A program made the position numbers and the translations under genes. The notes beneath the pieces are model-generated. The model did no database searches. It had not been told where the DNA came from and saw nothing but the letters and a program-made list of their open reading frames with translations. A DNA stretch of 64,000 nt. It comes from Cyathus striatus (lineage: Eukaryota; Basidiomycota; Agaricomycetes; Agaricales; Nidulariaceae). The stretch covers positions 992,001-1,056,000 of the forward strand of contig JAOVFP010000019.1 of assembly GCA_025738555.1 (NCBI GenBank). The letters run 5' to 3'. Shown here piece after piece: positions 1 through 10,897 of this stretch; position 1 is the first letter of the stretch, and every line of letters begins with the position of its first letter.

Positions 1-398
1 ACATCGACACTATGAGTTACTAGAATTTGACGTTGCCAGTGATTATCTTGTGGCAACACCAGGCAACGTCGCAGAAGCATGAGGGGCGTGCTAGTGTAGC
101 TGTGGTTGAAGCCGAAGGATGAGGTGTAGGAGGGGGTTAAAACTTAGTACTTAGATAGTAAACGTACATTAAAACATATTGTAATTTAGCGTCGTACATA
201 CAAGGTTAATTCAGCTTAAGGAACAGTGGATGGAAAGAATATAATAGCATTGAACTGAAGAAATGAATTACGTTAGAATGAACTGGAGAAGGGGACGCCA
301 TAGTCGTAGAAGACAGTCATCGTGATGCAGACACAGGGGAGGGGGCAGTCATAGCGAGACGATGTGGGGAGAAGGCGACGGCATAGAGTTATGCCATA
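1..398. other. intergenic flank of foldback element
   Basis: No convincing coding region is seen here on either strand. The stretch just left of the foldback element (about 300-398) is richer in G and C than the element itself. It may be the other flank of the locus that continues after base 4013, but I found no protein match across the insertion. Confidence 0.4.
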
Positions 399-639
399 AG
401 TGTTAGCAAACTATTTTCATATTAACTCCTGGCTATATGATCATGCGTTCTTATAAGCATGGAGTTTTATGATCACCTCTAAATTATATAGTGTTCTATA
501 CTATTAGTGATTGTAATAGTGATCATAAATGATCATTTAGAGATATAGGTGGCATATTGGGGTGAATACTAGTACTGATGGGTTTCTATGGACTATTACT
601 TGTTCTAATGGATTTGTAAATGATCATAAGTGATCATTA

Positions 640-984
640 GGTGGTGCAGGTGGTGTAATGGGATATTAGTGGTACTAATAGATTTGTAAGTGATCATAAG
701 TGATCATTAGGTGATCTAGGTGGTGTAATGGGTTATTAGTGATACTAATAGATTCATAAGTGATCATATGTGATCATTAGGTGATCTAGGTGGCATAATG
801 AATTATTAGTGGTACTAATGGATTCGTAAGTGATCATAAGTAATCATTAGGTGATCTAGGTGGTGTAATGGGTTAATAGTGATACTAATAGATTCATAAG
901 TGATCATATGTGATCATTAGGTGATCTAGATGGTGTAATGGATTATTAGTGGTACTAATGGATTCGTAAGTGATCATAAGTGAT
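640..984. repeat. 70-bp tandem repeat in left arm
   Basis: Units start near 711, 781, 851 and 921, with a diverged one before. Each contains GTGATCTAGGTGG, a TAATGG block, a TACTAAT block and two TGATCA palindromes. The mirror array lies at about 3440-3780 on the opposite arm. Repeated TGATCA sites near element ends could be transposase binding sites (inference). Confidence 0.75.
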
Positions 985-1570
985 CATATATGTCACATGC
1001 ATTGTGTATGTCACAGATGTCACGTTTGTTATGGATGTCACACGCGTCACAGGTGTCACATATGTCACATATATCGCATTTGTCACACTTTTACAGATGT
1101 CACATTTGTTATGGATGTCACATGTGTCACACTTTCACAGATGTCACAGATGTCACACTGTCACAAATGTCACACTATCGCATATGTCACACTTTCACAT
1201 ATGTCACACTTCCGCATATGTCACACTTTCGCATATGTCACGCATTCACAAATGTCACAAATGTTACACTTTCGCATATGTCACGCATTCACAAATGTCA
1301 CACTTTCACATATGTCACACTTTCACATATGTCACACTTCCGCATATGTCACATATGTCACAAATGTTACACTTTCACATATGTCACATGTGTCACACTT
1401 TCGCATATATCACGCATTCACATGTGTCACACTTTCACATATGTCACAAATGTCACACTTTCGCATATGTCACACTTTCACAGATGTCAAAGGTGTCACA
1501 CTATGTCATACTTTCACATATGCTACACTTGTCACATTTGTCACACTCTTACATATGTCACCCCCATCAC
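985..1570. repeat. short ATGTCACA-type tandem array, left arm
   Basis: Dozens of copies of an ATGTCACAC-TTTCACAT type motif, with units of about 9 or 18 bases. All three plus-strand frames are open and give Cys/His-rich low-complexity peptides. These openings are a by-product of the repeat and not a gene. Confidence 0.85.
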
Positions 1571-2839
1571 ATTTACTTGTATGACACTCCTATAATATAG
1601 TTACATATGTCACATTTCCAAATTCATGTTACACCACACCTGTTACAACCATTATACTTATCACATGTCATACATCTCTTATATGTCAATATTACACCTG
1701 TTAGATTCTTACATCTGTCACACTTTGTTCACTACCAGGCTTGTCACTGACAAGAGTGCTCCAATATTATACACCCCCATAACCCAGTCAAGGCTGTCAA
1801 TCTTGCCAATCAAACACATACATGTCATATATCCCAACATATCACATTTATTCACATTTTATTCACAGGTCACACATCTCTCATTTGTAATACTGTACAA
1901 TTCTGTAACAATGAAGATTGAACAGTAGTGAGTACTGCTAAGAGGGACACAAGAAATCATATACCCCAATAATGAATCAAGAAATAAATATCTGATTGGC
2001 TAATGAAAAGTGTAACAAAAATATAAGTGATGTGATAATAGAAGCAATAACTGAATGGAAGATATAGATAAGGCAACATAACCAGACCAGGTTACCGAAC
2101 ATGCTTAAGGTTGGTTAGACAAAATTAGAATCTAAGTACAGTTATATCTACTATAGAATCTGATAGACTAATTAAAACATAACATTGTGATTGCCAGAAA
2201 GTAGTATTGATATAATGTGATTTTTGCCTAGTGTTATGAATGTTGAATTCAACTAAACACAGGTAAATAGTTGAAGAAATATGATTCTCTTAAAGTAGTC
2301 TAGTGTCTTTGTCATATAACTTGTAATGCACATAAATCACTAGATGAGCACTTTTCATGTAACCATTTCATGTGACATGTATGATATGTGTTGCAGCAGA
2401 TGGTTGCAATGCAATGTTGAGAGAATGATAAGCTGGTAGAGGCAAAAAGCTGTCAAGGGTTTCAAGAATGGTAGGAGAGTCTGTGACTGTGGTGTAATTT
2501 TACTTTTTGACAGGGAGAGTACCTTGACAAATCAAGATGATACTTGGTAAAATTCAAAATTGGTTAATGTCACACAGAGTCAAATGTAACCACATGTTAG
2601 GTGTCACTATTGTTCAACCATGTTTCACTTTTGGTCCTTATATTTGACTTACATTTGACTCTGTGTGAGATATATCCAATTTTGCTTTTTACCAAGGGTG
2701 TCATGAGAATGAAATGTGATATGTGTGACAGATGTGAGAATGTAACAGGTGTAATATTGACACATAAGGGATGTATGACATGTGATGAGTATGATGGTTG
2801 TAATAGATATGGTGTGACATATGTGACTACATGACAGGA

Positions 2840-3430
2840 GTGTCATACAAAGCAAATATGACAAGTGTAACAAGTGTAATATACATGACATATGGGAAAG
2901 TGTGACATATGCAAACATGTGTGACATATGAGAAAGTGTGTGACATATGCGAACGTGTGACACTTGTGACATCTGTGAAAGTGTAACATTTGTGACATTT
3001 GTGACATATGCGGAAGTGTGACATATGTGAAAGTGTGACATTTGTGACATTTGTGAATGCGTGACATATGCGAAAGTGTGACATATGCGGAAGTGTGACA
3101 TATGTGAAAGTGTGACATATGTGACATATGTAAAAGTGTGACATATGTAAAAGTGTGACATATGCGACAGTGTGACATATGCGAAAGTGTGACATATGCG
3201 ACAGTGTGACATATGTGACAGTGTGACATATGCGACAGTGTGACATTTGTGACAGTGTGACATCTGTGACATCTGTGAAAGTGTGACACATGTGACATCC
3301 ATAACAAATGTGACATCTGTAAAAGTGTGACAAATGCGATATATGTGACATATGTGACACCTGTGACGCGTGTGACATCCATAACAAACGTGACATCTGT
3401 GACATACACAATGCATGTGACATATATGAT
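2840..3430. repeat. short TGTGACAT-type tandem array, right arm
   Basis: This is the reverse-complement partner of the left-arm array. The first 60 or so residues of the translated openings are identical to those of the left arm read on the other strand, so the two arms have diverged very little. Confidence 0.85.
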
Positions 3431-4013
3431 CACTTATGATCACTTACGAATCCATTAGTACCACTAATAATCCATTACACCATCTAGATCACCTAATGAT
3501 CACATATGATCACTTATGAATCTATTAGTATCACTATTAACCCATTACACCACCTAGATCACCTAATGATTACTTATGATCACTTACGAATCCATTAGTA
3601 CCACTAATAATTCATTATGCCACCTAGATCACCTAATGATCACATATGATCACTTATGAATCTATTAGTATCACTAATAACCCATTACACCACCTAGATC
3701 ACCTAATGATCACTTATGATCACTTACAAATCTATTAGTACCACTAATATCCCATTACACCACCTGCACCACCTAATGATCACTTATGATCATTTACAAA
3801 TCCATTAGAACAAGTAATAGTCCATAGAAACCCATCAGTACTAGTATTCACCCCAATATGCCACCTATATCTCTAAATGATCATTTATGATCACTATTAC
3901 AATCACTAATAGTATAGAACACTATATAATTTAGAGGTGATCATAAAACTCCATGCTTATAAGAACACATGATCATATAGCCAGGAGTTAATATGAAAAT
4001 ATTTGCTGACACT

Positions 4014-5943
4014 ACTCGTTATGCGCCCTTCTCTGAGCCCAGGTTCGATTTCGGCTTGCGAAGGATGATGTCCCACTATGCCGAGCGCAGGAGTTCCTGC
4101 GCCAGCACAACTACTGTGCTCCCCGACTATGAAACCGGTCAGCGGAACCGTGAGCTTCCACCCATACCCATCCCTCGAAAGGTCCGGTCAGGGAAGCAAC
4201 TTCAGCACGCCGCCAGGTGTGTTACCGAGTGCTGCTGTCTCACTAGACGATGTGATTGATATTAGTCGAGAGACGGTGGGGCTGCAGAGGGCGATGACAC
4301 TGCATTCCGTGCGCTCGGTGCCCGCAATACGCACTGCAGCTTCGAGGAGCGAGGAGGGAGTGTATAATGCGAGTCTGACGACATTGTCGTCTAGTGTTAT
4401 GCATTCACCATTGACCCTGTTGAGGCTTGAGAGGAGCAAGCCACCTGCGTATGCCAATGCCTTCTTTACCCTCGGTGACCCATTGCACGCGGTATACATT
4501 TTCGACTCTTTCATCCAACAGCATGGTTCTCCTCCCTCCCTCATATGCACTAGACATGCAACCGATGTATCACATATCGGCAGCAATGAACTGTTTCAAC
4601 CCCTTGGCACACACTATTGTCCGGAAAAGGCAGCGGTGGTGGGAGAAGGGGACCGCAGAGAAGGGGGGGACAGGGCATACGATGCATAGACGGTGCTGGG
4701 AGACATGAGGTAGCAGGCGGCATTGACTCGAGCTAGGGGAAGGGGCTGACCTAGCTCCGACGTATGTGCATGGCGTCGATATCACATGGCAGAATGGAAC
4801 TTTGAGATTGGGGGATGTTGAGATAAGGGTCGGTGAGGAGGAGGTGGTGGTGGTGGCAGAAGGGAGCGCGTGGTAGAGAATGCGTGCTTGTTGAGGTGGG
4901 GGACATTGAGGTAGCGGCCTCTGAGCCAGTACCAGTGCCGCTCTTTCAGCCTCTTCCCTTCGTTGCTGTCAAAATATCCTTTGGGGAAGTATGTGTCAAA
5001 GTAAGCCGCTTGGGAGTGAGGTGAGTTGAAGACGCCAGTGGTAGAGATGAAGCGGTATGATGCTGGCTTGAGGACTGCACTGGAGATGGCTGTGTCTAGT
5101 GTGGACTGGGAGAGGCCGGTGCTGCTTAGGAGGAGGGTGAGGCCGTGTGTGGAGGAGAGGAGGGTGAGGGTGTGCATGGGCGAGGAGGAGGTGGTGATGG
5201 TGGCAGAAGGGAATGAGTTGGGGTGGGGGACATTGAGGTAGGGGACGGGTCAGCCAGGAGGAGGCGGTGGTGGTGACAGTAGAAGGGAACGAGTTGAGGT
5301 GGGGGACGTTGACGCAGGGAACAGGTCGGCGAGGAGAAGGTGGTGGTGGTGGCAGCAGAAGGGAACGAGTTGTGGGGGACGTTGAGGTAGGGGTCGGTGA
5401 GAAGGAGGCAGTGGTGGTGGCAGAAGGGAGCGCGTGGTAGGGAACGCATGCTCGTTGAGTGGGGTATGTTGAGGTAGGGGATGCGTGGTAGGGGACGCGT
5501 GTTCGTTGAGGTGGGGGACGCTGAGGTAGGAGACAAGTCGGCGAGGAGGCGGTGGTGGTGGCAGCAGAAGGAAACGAGTTGTGGGAGACGTTGAGGTAGG
5601 GGATGCATTGTAGGGGATGCATTCTCGTGCCTGTGGGGACCAGACGGCAGACGTTGAGGAAAGAACGTACCGTCTACTGCACGTAGACGGCACTGGGTCG
5701 TGATCGTGAGTGGAGGAGCATCGTCGTTGGTTGTCGGTTAGTCGTGGGGGGGGGGGGGGGAGAAGTAGGCCAAGTGTTGTCACCGATTTGGAGAGTAGGC
5801 AGGGTAGTGGCGGGTATCCGTTCGAAATAAGCTTTCAAGCGCTTCTCGAGTCCCACATCGTCCTGCTCCTTTACTGAACCATACCAAGCATTCAGAGATT
5901 TAAAACTGAGGTAGGTTCTTGTTATTTCAGATAGTTTTCTCAA
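4014..5943 (-). pseudogene. unrecognised decayed protein gene cut by foldback element
   Basis: Three minus-strand stretches have normal, non-repetitive protein composition. They are 5943-5770 (SVKEQDDVGLEKRLKAYFER), 5177-4880 (FPKGYFDSNEGKRLKERHWY) and 4586-4014 (CITLDDNVVRLALYTPSSLL, later GFIVGEHSSCAGAGTPALG). In the last stretch the frame has a TGA at 4188-4190, between LLP and PDLSRDG, and otherwise stays open to the edge of the foldback element. The pieces probably belong to one multi-exon gene whose 3' part was cut off by the insertion, with a minisatellite grown inside it. I do not recognise the family. The overlapping plus-strand opening 4078-4689 looks less protein-like. Confidence 0.35.
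5181..5625. repeat. GC-rich minisatellite
   Basis: About six imperfect copies of an 80-100 base unit containing GGTGGTGGTGGCAG, AAGGGAACGAGTTG and GGGGGACGTTGAGGTAGG. A related single unit at about 4828-4915 lies at the end of the coding-like stretch, so the array may have expanded from it. Proline-rich openings on the minus strand are artefacts of the repeat. Confidence 0.75.
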
Positions 5944-6620
5944 AATAATATTCGCAGGTGATTGTTAAACATGGCAATAGAACCAACCTTCATCAGCTAT
6001 AAGAAGCAGGCCGAGTTTTATAATGTGCATACCTTTCTCTTTAGTTTCTTGTTTTCTAAACAGCAAGATCACGGTAGGTAGGCGACTGAGTTATGGTGCA
6101 CTGGGGCGGCCCAGGGAGGCCTTGGAGAGCGGCTAGGCTGTTGGGCATTCATCATCAAGGAGCGGAAAATGATGAGAGGAGGGAAAAAGGGCTTGAAATT
6201 AGTGAAGTGGAAGTAAGTCTCGTGTCAATGCAAACCAATTAACACTGACCCCATCCTCATAATAGACAGTCCACTTCTACGTGTGCATGGGAAAGATGCC
6301 GAGAAGTTGTAGGATGGTGGGCTGGTACGATATACACTACCCATAAGTTTCTGTAACCGTTGTGTTTTTTCTATCTACCATATCGTTAGTGCTCGAAATA
6401 GCTCAAATTGAATGGAATATATAGTACATAAATGTGTAGCTGAAAAGTTGTAATGTTGTAGCAATTAATAAATATCTTGGAAGAGACTGGAATGAGAACG
6501 CAAGGAGAATGTACAGTTAGTAAGGGGCAGGAAATATGCTGTACCATAAAGGAGAAGGGAACATATGCGTAGTCCGTTGTCGTTATATAATGTAGCTCAG
6601 GATGCCGTACCGAGGGTAAG
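5944..6620. other. intergenic, nothing recognised
   Basis: Between the decayed gene and the WD40 gene I see no open frame of plausible composition, no RNA gene and no clear repeat. It should contain the 3' region of the WD40 gene, which runs on the minus strand. Confidence 0.4.
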
Positions 6621-6623
6621 GCA

Positions 6624-8497
6624 CTAGGACGGGGTAAATGGAGGCATCTCTGGGGGAGCGCACACCGTGAGGTGGTTGTCTTGTGTCCTGGAAGCCGTAT
6701 GGGTGTTTGAGGTGTCAAATCTCTCATAGTTGGTCCCAAATCCATTCCGTCTCAATAAATCTTCATCAACTTCGGTCTTCGTCGGAGGGGGGCTTCCATA
6801 GAGGGATAACGCCCAACGTCGGTCGGAGACGTCCTGTAGCATTTGACGAGCAAATTACAATGCAAAAGCCACGACATTTACCAAGTAGTCGAACCCTACA
6901 ATGTAAATAAATAGTAGACAAAAGATAGCAATCCCGCCAGCCACTTCAACTACCGCCGGCATTCTTCGCTGAAATACTTGCATATGAGATGTCTGTTCAG
7001 AAGTAGGGCACAGATGATTTTTCGGGAAGGTACTGGTAGGTGAATTTCTGGTGCCTGACATTCATACTTTTATTTCGATGGCGTCCTTATCTGATGTCCC
7101 AGTCGCAATAACGCAATGCTCGTCAGAACTGAACGCCTGTAACCGTAATTAGAGTTGCTCGTGTACTAGGCACATTGAACAAACCTCAGTGATTTGGACT
7201 AGTGTACCAACTAACAACAGAACAGTTAATGTGACATCAGCCGCATACATATATCATAATAACTTACCATAGCCATGGGGTAATAATGCGATTAATGTTC
7301 CCAAACACTGATCATATATACGTACTACTCCATCATCACTGCCGACAACAACCAGTTCACCTTCGAATGCCGTTGAGACAACGAGAGGTACATTTGAGCG
7401 AATGGCATGTTTTAGTGATCGAAGCGGCTGTACAGGCGGTATAGCATAAATGTCGACACCATCTCTAAGATTTGAAACAATTAAAGTATCGTTGTCAGCG
7501 CTGACGATTGCGTGACCACTTAAGAAATGATACTGGGTGAGTTAACGTAATTGGGATGGCAAAAGACTAACATTCTGGTGTGTATCTCATGGATCCATCG
7601 CATCTTCCAAGGTGACATTTGATAGCAGAAACTAGCACCACATGATTTAACACTTTTACAAATGGAAGGACAATGTGACATACATTTCACGGGATTCCAA
7701 ATAACAAAGAATTAGTTCTGTTTCATTCTCAATAAATGCAACATTTCTAGCCGTGTGAGGAAGAGGAGTTGTCTCCACATATAACGTGGCCTGACCTAAA
7801 GAGATTAAGTGGGAAATGAATGGGATTTCGAAGATGAATTGCTTACCTGGAAAATTTAAGTTCCAAACCTTGAGGTAACCTTCGCCGAGTGAAGCAAGTC
7901 GACTATGGAACGGGTCAAACTTCAAGTCCTCCAAGGGGCCATCATGTGCAGAGATTGCCAACACTTGTTCATAACTATCACCGAAGGTATCTTCCTGATA
8001 TCCCCGTATTACACCACTTCCAGTTCCAAAATATAACACTGTGGTACCAGTTTTGGGGAACGAGGCCCAGCAGATTGTAGTAACTTCCCCAATTACGGAC
8101 ACTTCCCAAAGGCTTTCACCAGTATCCAGGTTCCATATTACTACAAGTCCGTCATCGCCTGGAAGGGTATTTTATTCATTTGTATAATGCTCAATCTATA
8201 GTATGAAATTGCACCTACCACCACTGGCCAATTTTGTACCATCCGGGCTTATCTTTAATGCACTGATCGCCTTCGAATGACGAGTGAACGTATATTCCAA
8301 GTCAAACTGCAAAAATTAATTCCTCAAAGCAAACGCAAAATTTATAAGTACGCACAGTGAGAGTATCTGGCTTCACGAGGAGGGCGGTGTGATGGAGCCA
8401 CACCTCGTCGTAGCAATAGTATAAGTATCAAGATGCATATCACATCTATTGTATTGTTTTGATACCTCATTTCTTCGCTCACTCAGCGAAAGTGGAG
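6624..8497 (-). CDS. WD40-repeat protein with C-terminal membrane helix (copy 1)
   Basis: A spliced gene of about nine exons. Reading from the 5' side, the exons give LSERRNEVWLHHTALL, then ALKISPDGTKLASGG, DDGLVVIWNLDTG (a WD blade ending in VIW), LKFDPFHSRLASLGEGYLKVW, GHAIVSADNDTLIVSNL and VVGSDDGVVRIYD. A helix of about 20 hydrophobic residues follows (GGIAIFCLLFIYIVGFDYL) and then a polar tail to TAG at 6624. All joints use GT..AG and keep frame. WD40 blades form a propeller for protein binding; partner and pathway are unknown. The gene is colinear with the plus-strand gene at 19845-21469, so the two are paralogs. The first exon is uncertain: a stop lies just upstream of KHAPLSLSERR and no in-frame ATG precedes it, so the true start may lie in a further exon or be lost. 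Confidence 0.75.
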
Positions 8498-9004
8498 CAT
8501 GCTTAATCTAGCTAGTCTAATGGAATTGTGAGTCATGTAGATAAAAGAAAGATAGAGTACAACTCAGTGAACAAATTATTGTTCAACACCATCTGATTCT
8601 CTTATGGAGACCAACTGGTGCTTGTTCAGCGGATTGGTAGTAAAAACAATAGCAGTTTGACAGCAGAGTCCATCCCGTTGCTGAACGCCACTGTGTTTCA
8701 TATCGCATCATTTTATGGATCGGGCCTAGGGACTACCAGACTGACGCCCCCTCGATATCGAAGGCTGCTAACATATTATCATTGCCATGATTCATCAACC
8801 TTTTGTGAATTGTGGAGAGGCTAAAGTTAATTGTGATTTGTGAATGAATTCTATACGCCCATTCGAAAACAAATGGTCAGCTTGTATAAAGTAATTACTA
8901 ATTCATTCAATGCCGAAGCATATCAACATTACCACTCCCCAATCTTCACTGTGCATATATTTCCTCCCCAGTCTTAAGCTATAATCTTCAATTCATTTCG
9001 ACAA

Positions 9005-10802
9005 ATGGCAAATATCCGAAACATTGTTAGACCTCTCAGCTGCGACCTGGTATGTGGTAATAGAAACTTACCAGGCTATGTTCTTCGATATCTAACCAAA
9101 TAACTCAGGAGTATTCTTCTGTTGTGCGGGCAATCAGAAGGACCCTTGTCAAAGGCATCAGTGTAAAGGGCAGTAGTTACAAACACATTACTCAAAAACT
9201 TGACAGCCCCTTAAGTAAGGGCATCCGAAAACGACGAAAAGTGGTATGTTTAAGCAAATAGACACTTGAACATTTCATGTCTAACATTTCAACTTCTAGA
9301 TTATCGTTGAGAAGCAGTGTAATAAGGCTCCTGTCTTCCCCATTCTGAACCTTCCAGCGGAATTGGTCGACTTGATAATTATTCAAGCAGAGGATGGTTG
9401 CTTGTTGTCGCTGATCCACACTAATCGACAATTGCGCTATGCTACTACAGAAGTGTTTCTTAGAAGGCAAGGAGCGCTGACCATCGACATTTTCAGACGT
9501 ACCAATATATCGCTTAAAGGAGTTGTTAGTCCAGCTACAATTCATCTTCTAGCGAATCTATCCACACGTTCCCAACGCCTCAGAGTAGATGTCAGCCTAC
9601 ACTGTGTGCTAGAGCACCTTACAGGACTACGTACATTCTTAAGCAAGGCTTTTGGTATGGAAGAGTTCACCAAAGTTCATAGTTATGATGATGAAGAAGA
9701 TACTCTGCCGGCAGAGCTCCAAGTCATCCGTTCCATCACTGCTATTCTGGTGAGTCTCCCCTCTTCTTGTACAAGTGTTGGCCTTGACAGCACCTACTCT
9801 CCACGAGTACTGTGTTCCATGGTAGCCTTACCATGTCCGCCGGAGATACCTTGCGACATAATCAAAAACGGTGTTGCAGTTGGGCTACGAAACCTCTGTA
9901 TAGCGACTCACATCTTCAGTGATTCGAAAATGCTTGATATATTGTCTGTGCTTCTGGACGGACCGTCGCTAGAATTTTTAAGCATCAAAGGGAAAAGCGG
10001 AAGAGATATCGTACCAATCTTGGTTTGTGGATTGCTGCAGACCCTAAAGACACTCTTGATCTCCTGTGACGAACCATTTTCATTTGTGCCGTCCACCACG
10101 TCTTCCGCTATGTGCCAACTACAACATTTATGGATCTGTTGTACACCGGAAGGATGTAAGTCAGTCAGGAAGGGGTTCATCAAGATACCAGAGAGTGTTG
10201 CTGATATTACATGTAGCGAGCAGTTCCAGCTGACAGCCATCTCGTCTTCATTGAAGACAATTCAGCTTCGACTATCCGATTCATTTCCCAATCCAGATAA
10301 TTACGAATTCTGCAGGGCCATAGCAAACATTACTTCCCCTCTCCAATCCACGTACGTTTTCGATTCCGACACGAGCATTACCATTGTGCTTCCTTACTCG
10401 ATGGACGAACATATGGTGGCCAAAATGCAGTGCAAGTGCACCATACCCGACATTAGTGCCATACGCAAATGTCAAAAGATTGATATCCGTTTGGATTGTT
10501 CAGAAATTCTTTATCATGTGTGTTGTGTTGCCATCTTTCCCAGCCATCTACCTGAATTAGATTATTAGGACTACTTTATCAAATTAATGAAGCACACTTC
10601 AAGGTTAAGGAGCCTAACGATACACCCACCTTATGGAAATAGCCTGCGGTTCACCAAAAGCAAGGACTACATGCAGTCCTTTATAACAAAGCTTCGGATG
10701 TACTGCCCCGAGCTGGAGTCAGTAAGTTGTTTTCCCGACATATGGATACGTCGCCCCGACAGCGGTGACTTCATAAAGCAACTACTTAAAGAAATGGACT
10801 AA
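9005..10802 (+). pseudogene. F-box-like protein, one in-frame stop
   Basis: Exon 1 is 9005-9049 (ATG), exon 2 is 9109-9243 and exon 3 starts at 9300; both introns are phase 0 with GTATGT donors. Exon 3 opens with PVFPILNLPAELVDLIII, the usual F-box start, followed by about 380 residues of a leucine-rich-like region typical of basidiomycete F-box expansions. F-box proteins recruit substrates to SCF ubiquitin ligases. The frame stops at TAG 10566-10568, and the same frame then runs on for 78 more codons (LRSLTIHPPYGNSLRF, MYCPELESVS) to 10802. The gene is thus either cut short by a single recent stop or ends naturally at 423 codons of exon 3. The upstream WD40 gene is divergent. Confidence 0.7.
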
Positions 10803-10897
10803 TAACAATGTAGTGGTGGAATATATATGTACGTAAGTATATACCTTGCAAAATGCATTAGAAATCCTGTAGCAATCGTCTTGTAAGTTGTCGATAA

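Larger units (their letters stand above)
399..4013. mobile_element. giant foldback transposon with >1 kb inverted arms
   Basis: The left end reads AGTGTTAGCAAA and the right end is its near-complement TTTGCTGACACT. From there the two arms run inward as almost exact reverse complements for at least 1.1 kb (about 399-1560 against 2840-4013). The few differences include C/T changes at CpG, for example around base 447. Both arms carry the same two tandem arrays. The loop (about 1570-2840) is AT-rich with no gene that I can support. The flanks share GTTATGC just outside the ends (388-394 and 4018-4024), a possible imperfect target duplication. Long arms, internal arrays and no transposase fit a non-autonomous Foldback/MULE-like element; the superfamily is inference. 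Confidence 0.85.

Noticed and set aside
985..1570. CRISPR-like array
   Set aside because: The units are contiguous without unique spacers, in a eukaryotic transposon arm.
970..1600. Long open frames rich in Cys and His on three frames
   Set aside because: They come from the ATGTCACA array, are open in all three frames and are mirrored at 2649-3443. A repeat, not zinc-finger or metallothionein genes.
4078..4689. Plus-strand opening of 203 codons
   Set aside because: The opposite strand gives more protein-like sequence with an apparent single TGA, so the plus frame is probably its shadow.
5126..5783. Proline-rich minus-strand openings
   Set aside because: They are translations of the GC-rich minisatellite in several frames.
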